NCBI GenBank assembly: GCA_035464115.1
Contig: DATHSN010000344.1
Location: 1-7,273, forward strand
Source of the DNA: DATHSN01 sp035464115
Lineage (GTDB): Bacteria > Actinomycetota > Acidimicrobiia > Acidimicrobiales > SKKL01
DNA: 7,273 nt
Reading direction: 5' to 3'
Positions 5,593-7,273 of this stretch are shown piece after piece (position 1 is the first letter of the stretch; the number at the start of each line of letters is the position of its first letter). The position numbers were made by a program, and so were the translations under genes. The notes beneath the pieces are model-generated. The model was not told the origin of the DNA. It searched no databases and was given only the letters and a program-made list of their open reading frames with translations.

Positions 5593-6189
5593 GTGCCCAC
5601 CACCCCCCGCACGACCGCCACCCACCACGTCCACGCCGCCGACCTGGAGGGCTGGCTCGGATCGGGGCGCGACGTGCGCGTGCTCGACGTGCGCACCCCG
5701 GCCGAGTTCGAGTCGGCGCACATCCCCGGCGCCTACAACGTCCCGCTCGACACCCTCGGCGAGCACGCCGACGAGCTGCGCCGCCACCTCGACGTGCCCG
5801 TGGTGCTGGTGTGCCGCTCGGGTCAGCGGGCCGGCACCGCCTGCGAGGAGCTGCTCGGCACCGGCATGGACCAGCTCCACATCCTCGATGGCGGGATGGG
5901 CTCGTGGGACGACGGCCACCGCCCGGTTCGTCGGGGCCAGCAGCGCTGGGACCTCGAGCGCCAGGTGCGCCTCGTGGCCGGCGCCATCGTGCTGTCGGGC
6001 GTGCTCGCCAGCACCGTCGCCCCGCGCGCCAAGTGGGTCAGCGGCGCGGTCGGCGCCGGGCTCACGTTCGCCGCGCTGTCCAACACGTGCGCCATGGGGA
6101 TGCTGCTGTCGAAGCTGCCCTACAACCGCGCCGCCAGCTGCGACGTCGACCGCGTCGTGCGCGACCTCACCCAGCCCCAGGCCGCCTGA
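5593..6189 (+). CDS. Rhodanese-DUF2892 membrane sulfurtransferase (YgaP-like)
   Basis: A 198-residue inner-membrane protein that should carry sulfane sulfur as a cysteine persulfide. The rhodanese domain (about residues 12-115) has VLDVRTPAEFESAHIPGA (30-47) and the active loop CRSGQR (74-79), with catalytic Cys74 intact, then ILDGGMGSW (97-105). A DUF2892 region follows (about 118-180): WDLERQVRLVAG leads into two hydrophobic helices (about 126-143 and 148-164), then NTCAMGMLLSKLPYNR (164-179). Cys166 is the usual conserved Cys of this region, and Cys183 is an additional one. The same fusion order occurs in E. coli YgaP. Such proteins often sit under sulfide- or persulfide-responsive CsoR-family repressors, which fits the operator in its promoter. 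GTG at 5593 is chosen because of the AGGAG eight bases upstream. It may be a one-gene transcript, as a hairpin follows the stop. Confidence 0.93.
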   Translation: MPTTPRTTATHHVHAADLEGWLGSGRDVRVLDVRTPAEFESAHIPGAYNVPLDTLGEHADELRRHLDVPVVLVCRSGQRAGTACEELLGTGMDQLHILDGGMGSWDDGHRPVRRGQQRWDLERQVRLVAGAIVLSGVLASTVAPRAKWVSGAVGAGLTFAALSNTCAMGMLLSKLPYNRAASCDVDRVVRDLTQPQAA

Positions 6190-6191
6190 CG

Positions 6192-6211
6192 CCTGACGGC
6201 CTGCCGTCGGG
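6192..6211 (+). terminator. Hairpin after the rhodanese gene (possible terminator)
   Basis: Two bases after the stop codon, CCTGACGG (6192-6199) pairs with CCGTCGGG (6204-6211) across a CCTG loop: eight base pairs including one G-T wobble. There is no T-run, so it would be a non-canonical intrinsic terminator or simply a 3'-end stabiliser. A GCCTGAC duplication (6184-6197) overlaps the stop codon. Confidence 0.4.
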
Positions 6212-6212
6212 A

Positions 6213-6237
6213 GCCGGCGGCCCGTAAGGTCGCCGGC
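6213..6237 (+). promoter_or_regulatory. -10 box (TAAGGT) framed by an inverted repeat, leaderless promoter of the LLM gene
   Basis: TAAGGT (6225-6230) ends seven bases before the GTG at 6238, so the transcript would start at or next to the GTG; no Shine-Dalgarno is present. The -10 box is framed by GCCGGCG (6213-6219) and CGCCGGC (6231-6237), a perfect 7-base inverted repeat abutting the start codon. It could be an operator, or chance in GC-rich DNA. Confidence 0.45.
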
Positions 6238-7008
6238 GTGCAGGTCGACGTGCTCCTCGATCCCTTCGACGGCCGGTGGTCCGACATCCGGGCCGCCGCC
6301 GAGGCGGCCGACGCCTCGCCCATCGGCGGGCTCTGGACCTACGACCACCTGGCCGGCTCGGTGCACCGGGCCGGCCACGTCGTCGAGGCGTGGACCACCC
6401 TCAGCGCCCTGGCCGGGGCGACCCGGCGCCTGGTGCTCGGGCCGCTCGTGCTCAACGCGGCGAACCGCGACCCCGCCACCCTCGCCGTCGCCGCCGCCAC
6501 CTTCCAGGAGGTGAGCGGCGGACGGCTGCTGCTCGGCATCGGCGCGGGTGGCGGTCGCAGCACCCCGTACGCCGCCGAGCAGCGTGGCCTCGGGCGCGAG
6601 GTGCCCGGCGATCGGGCCCGCCGGGCCGCGGTCGAGGCCACGGTGCAGCGGTGGCGCGAGGTCTGGTCGGGCTCGGTCGGCGGCGTCGCCGGCTACCTGC
6701 GGCCCGATCCCCCACCACCGGTGATCGTGGGCGGCTTCGGCCCCAAGATGGCCGAGCTGGCCGGCCGGGTGGGCGACGGCATCAACGTGCCCGGCGGCCC
6801 CGGGTTCGAGCGCCTCGTCGACGTGGCCCGCCGAGCCCGCGCCGCCGCCGGTCGCGAGGCCGAGCCCTTCGTGGTGACCGTGTCGGCCCGCCCGGCGGCT
6901 CGTGAGCTGGCGCGCCTGGCGGACGCGGGGGTCGACCGGGCCATCGTCAACGTCCGCCCGCCCTACGTCGACGACATCCGACGCGTCGCCGACCTGGTGA
7001 CCAGCTGA
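6238..7008 (+). CDS. LLM-class (luciferase-like) oxidoreductase, probably F420-dependent
   Basis: A 256-residue TIM-barrel enzyme of the bacterial-luciferase superfamily. In actinobacteria such proteins usually use reduced F420 rather than FMN for hydride transfer. Landmarks are LWTYDH (32-37, cf. the common W-x-x-DH), TRRLVLGPLV (62-71), NRDPATLA (76-83), FQEVSGGRLLLGIGAGGG (89-106) and PPPVIVGGFGPKMAELAGRVGDGIN (159-183), the last typical of the C-terminal strand-helix with G-x-x-ADG. It is somewhat shorter than many family members (often 280-350 residues), with a compact insertion region. The substrate cannot be told from sequence. GTG at 6238 is supported by a -10 box seven bases upstream. 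The gene stands alone, converging on a quinone-reductase-like gene. F420 use is inferred from the family, not shown by a specific motif. Confidence 0.88.
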   Translation: MQVDVLLDPFDGRWSDIRAAAEAADASPIGGLWTYDHLAGSVHRAGHVVEAWTTLSALAGATRRLVLGPLVLNAANRDPATLAVAAATFQEVSGGRLLLGIGAGGGRSTPYAAEQRGLGREVPGDRARRAAVEATVQRWREVWSGSVGGVAGYLRPDPPPPVIVGGFGPKMAELAGRVGDGINVPGGPGFERLVDVARRARAAAGREAEPFVVTVSARPAARELARLADAGVDRAIVNVRPPYVDDIRRVADLVTS

Positions 7009-7015
7009 CCGCGAC

Positions 7016-7029
7016 CGTCCGAGCGGACG
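7016..7029. terminator. Hairpin between convergent genes (possible bidirectional terminator)
   Basis: CGTCC (7016-7020) and GGACG (7025-7029) pair perfectly around GAGC, and the inner G-C can add a sixth pair. It sits in the 25-base gap between two genes converging tail to tail, where a bidirectional terminator is expected. There is no T-run on either side, so function is uncertain. Confidence 0.4.
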
Positions 7030-7033
7030 AGGC

Positions 7034-7273
7034 TCAGCTCTGGGCGTCGAGCACCAGCTTGCCGAGCACCTGTCCCCGTTCGAGGCGCCGGTGGGCCTCG
7101 GCCGCGTCGGTGAGCCCGAGGCCCAGGTCGATGTGCGGCTGCAGCGACCCACGGGCCACGAGGGCGAACACGTCGGCCGCCCGCCGGCGCCGGACCTCGG
7201 GCGACGCGTTGTGGTCGTTGAGCGTGGGCCAGGTGAGCGTGAGCGACCCTGGACCGCCCACCGGGTGGATGCC
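7034..7273 (-). CDS. C-terminal part of a zinc-type alcohol dehydrogenase / NADPH:quinone oxidoreductase family protein (partial)
   Basis: Seventy-nine residues are visible, from GIHPVGGPG at the window edge to GKLVLDAQS at the stop (7036-7034). The tail pattern RAADVFALVARGSLQPHID, then LTDAAEAHRRLERGQVLGKLVLD, is typical of the C-terminus of medium-chain dehydrogenase/reductases of the quinone oxidoreductase (Qor) group. There the last helix is followed by a G-K-x-V-L strand. The N-terminal catalytic lobe and most of the NADPH-binding Rossmann fold lie beyond 7273, so the start, the presence of zinc ligands and the substrate cannot be judged. The gene converges on the LLM oxidoreductase; both may act in redox metabolism, but nothing ties them functionally. 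Confidence 0.85.
   Translation of the reverse strand, partial: GIHPVGGPGSLTLTWPTLNDHNASPEVRRRRAADVFALVARGSLQPHIDLGLGLTDAAEAHRRLERGQVLGKLVLDAQS

Noticed and set aside
5455..7152. A 565-codon open frame on the minus strand across the rhodanese and LLM genes
   Set aside because: It is antisense to two genes with full motif sets, reads through their intergenic signals and has a low-complexity product. It is a GC-driven shadow.
1..7273. CRISPR arrays, tRNA or rRNA genes, insertion sequences or integration sites
   Set aside because: No spaced repeats, structured RNA signatures, transposase-like frames or terminal inverted repeats were seen, and base composition is uniform throughout.

Overview
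This is a GC-rich chromosomal segment with almost every codon ending in G or C. It looks like an actinobacterium, possibly from the Acidimicrobiia or a relative. The inference rests on base composition, a luciferase-like oxidoreductase of the F420 type, a giant cyclase-ATPase-TPR protein of a kind common in Actinomycetota, and TANNNT boxes placed just before start codons as in leaderless actinobacterial transcripts. There are no rRNA, tRNA, CRISPR or mobile-element signals. No gene-free stretch exceeds about 100 bases.

Left half (1-3861): one large minus-strand gene encodes a 1274-residue protein with two tandem class III nucleotide cyclase domains, a P-loop ATPase and a TPR-rich C-terminus. 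This is the architecture of mammalian soluble adenylyl cyclase. The catalytic residues are split: the first domain carries the two metal aspartates and the second carries the transition-state Asn and Arg, so the pair should build a single composite active site. A few codons of a plus-strand gene may end inside its 3' end.

Middle (3862-5240): a calcineurin-type metallophosphoesterase is divergent from the cyclase. A stand-alone cyclic-nucleotide-binding-domain protein converges on the phosphoesterase. Together these are a possible synthesis, hydrolysis and sensing set for a cyclic nucleotide. The binding domain has His where the phosphate-binding Arg is expected, so its ligand is uncertain.

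Right half (5241-7273): a 54-residue two-helix membrane protein (minus strand) is divergent from a rhodanese-DUF2892 membrane sulfurtransferase (plus strand). Between them lies a perfect inverted repeat, CATACC-N6-GGTATG, overlapping the rhodanese -10 box. It resembles operators of the CsoR/CstR family of copper and persulfide sensors, which suggests sulfide- or persulfide-controlled expression. A luciferase-like F420-type oxidoreductase follows. It converges, across a short hairpin, on the 3' end of a quinone-oxidoreductase-like dehydrogenase that runs off the window.
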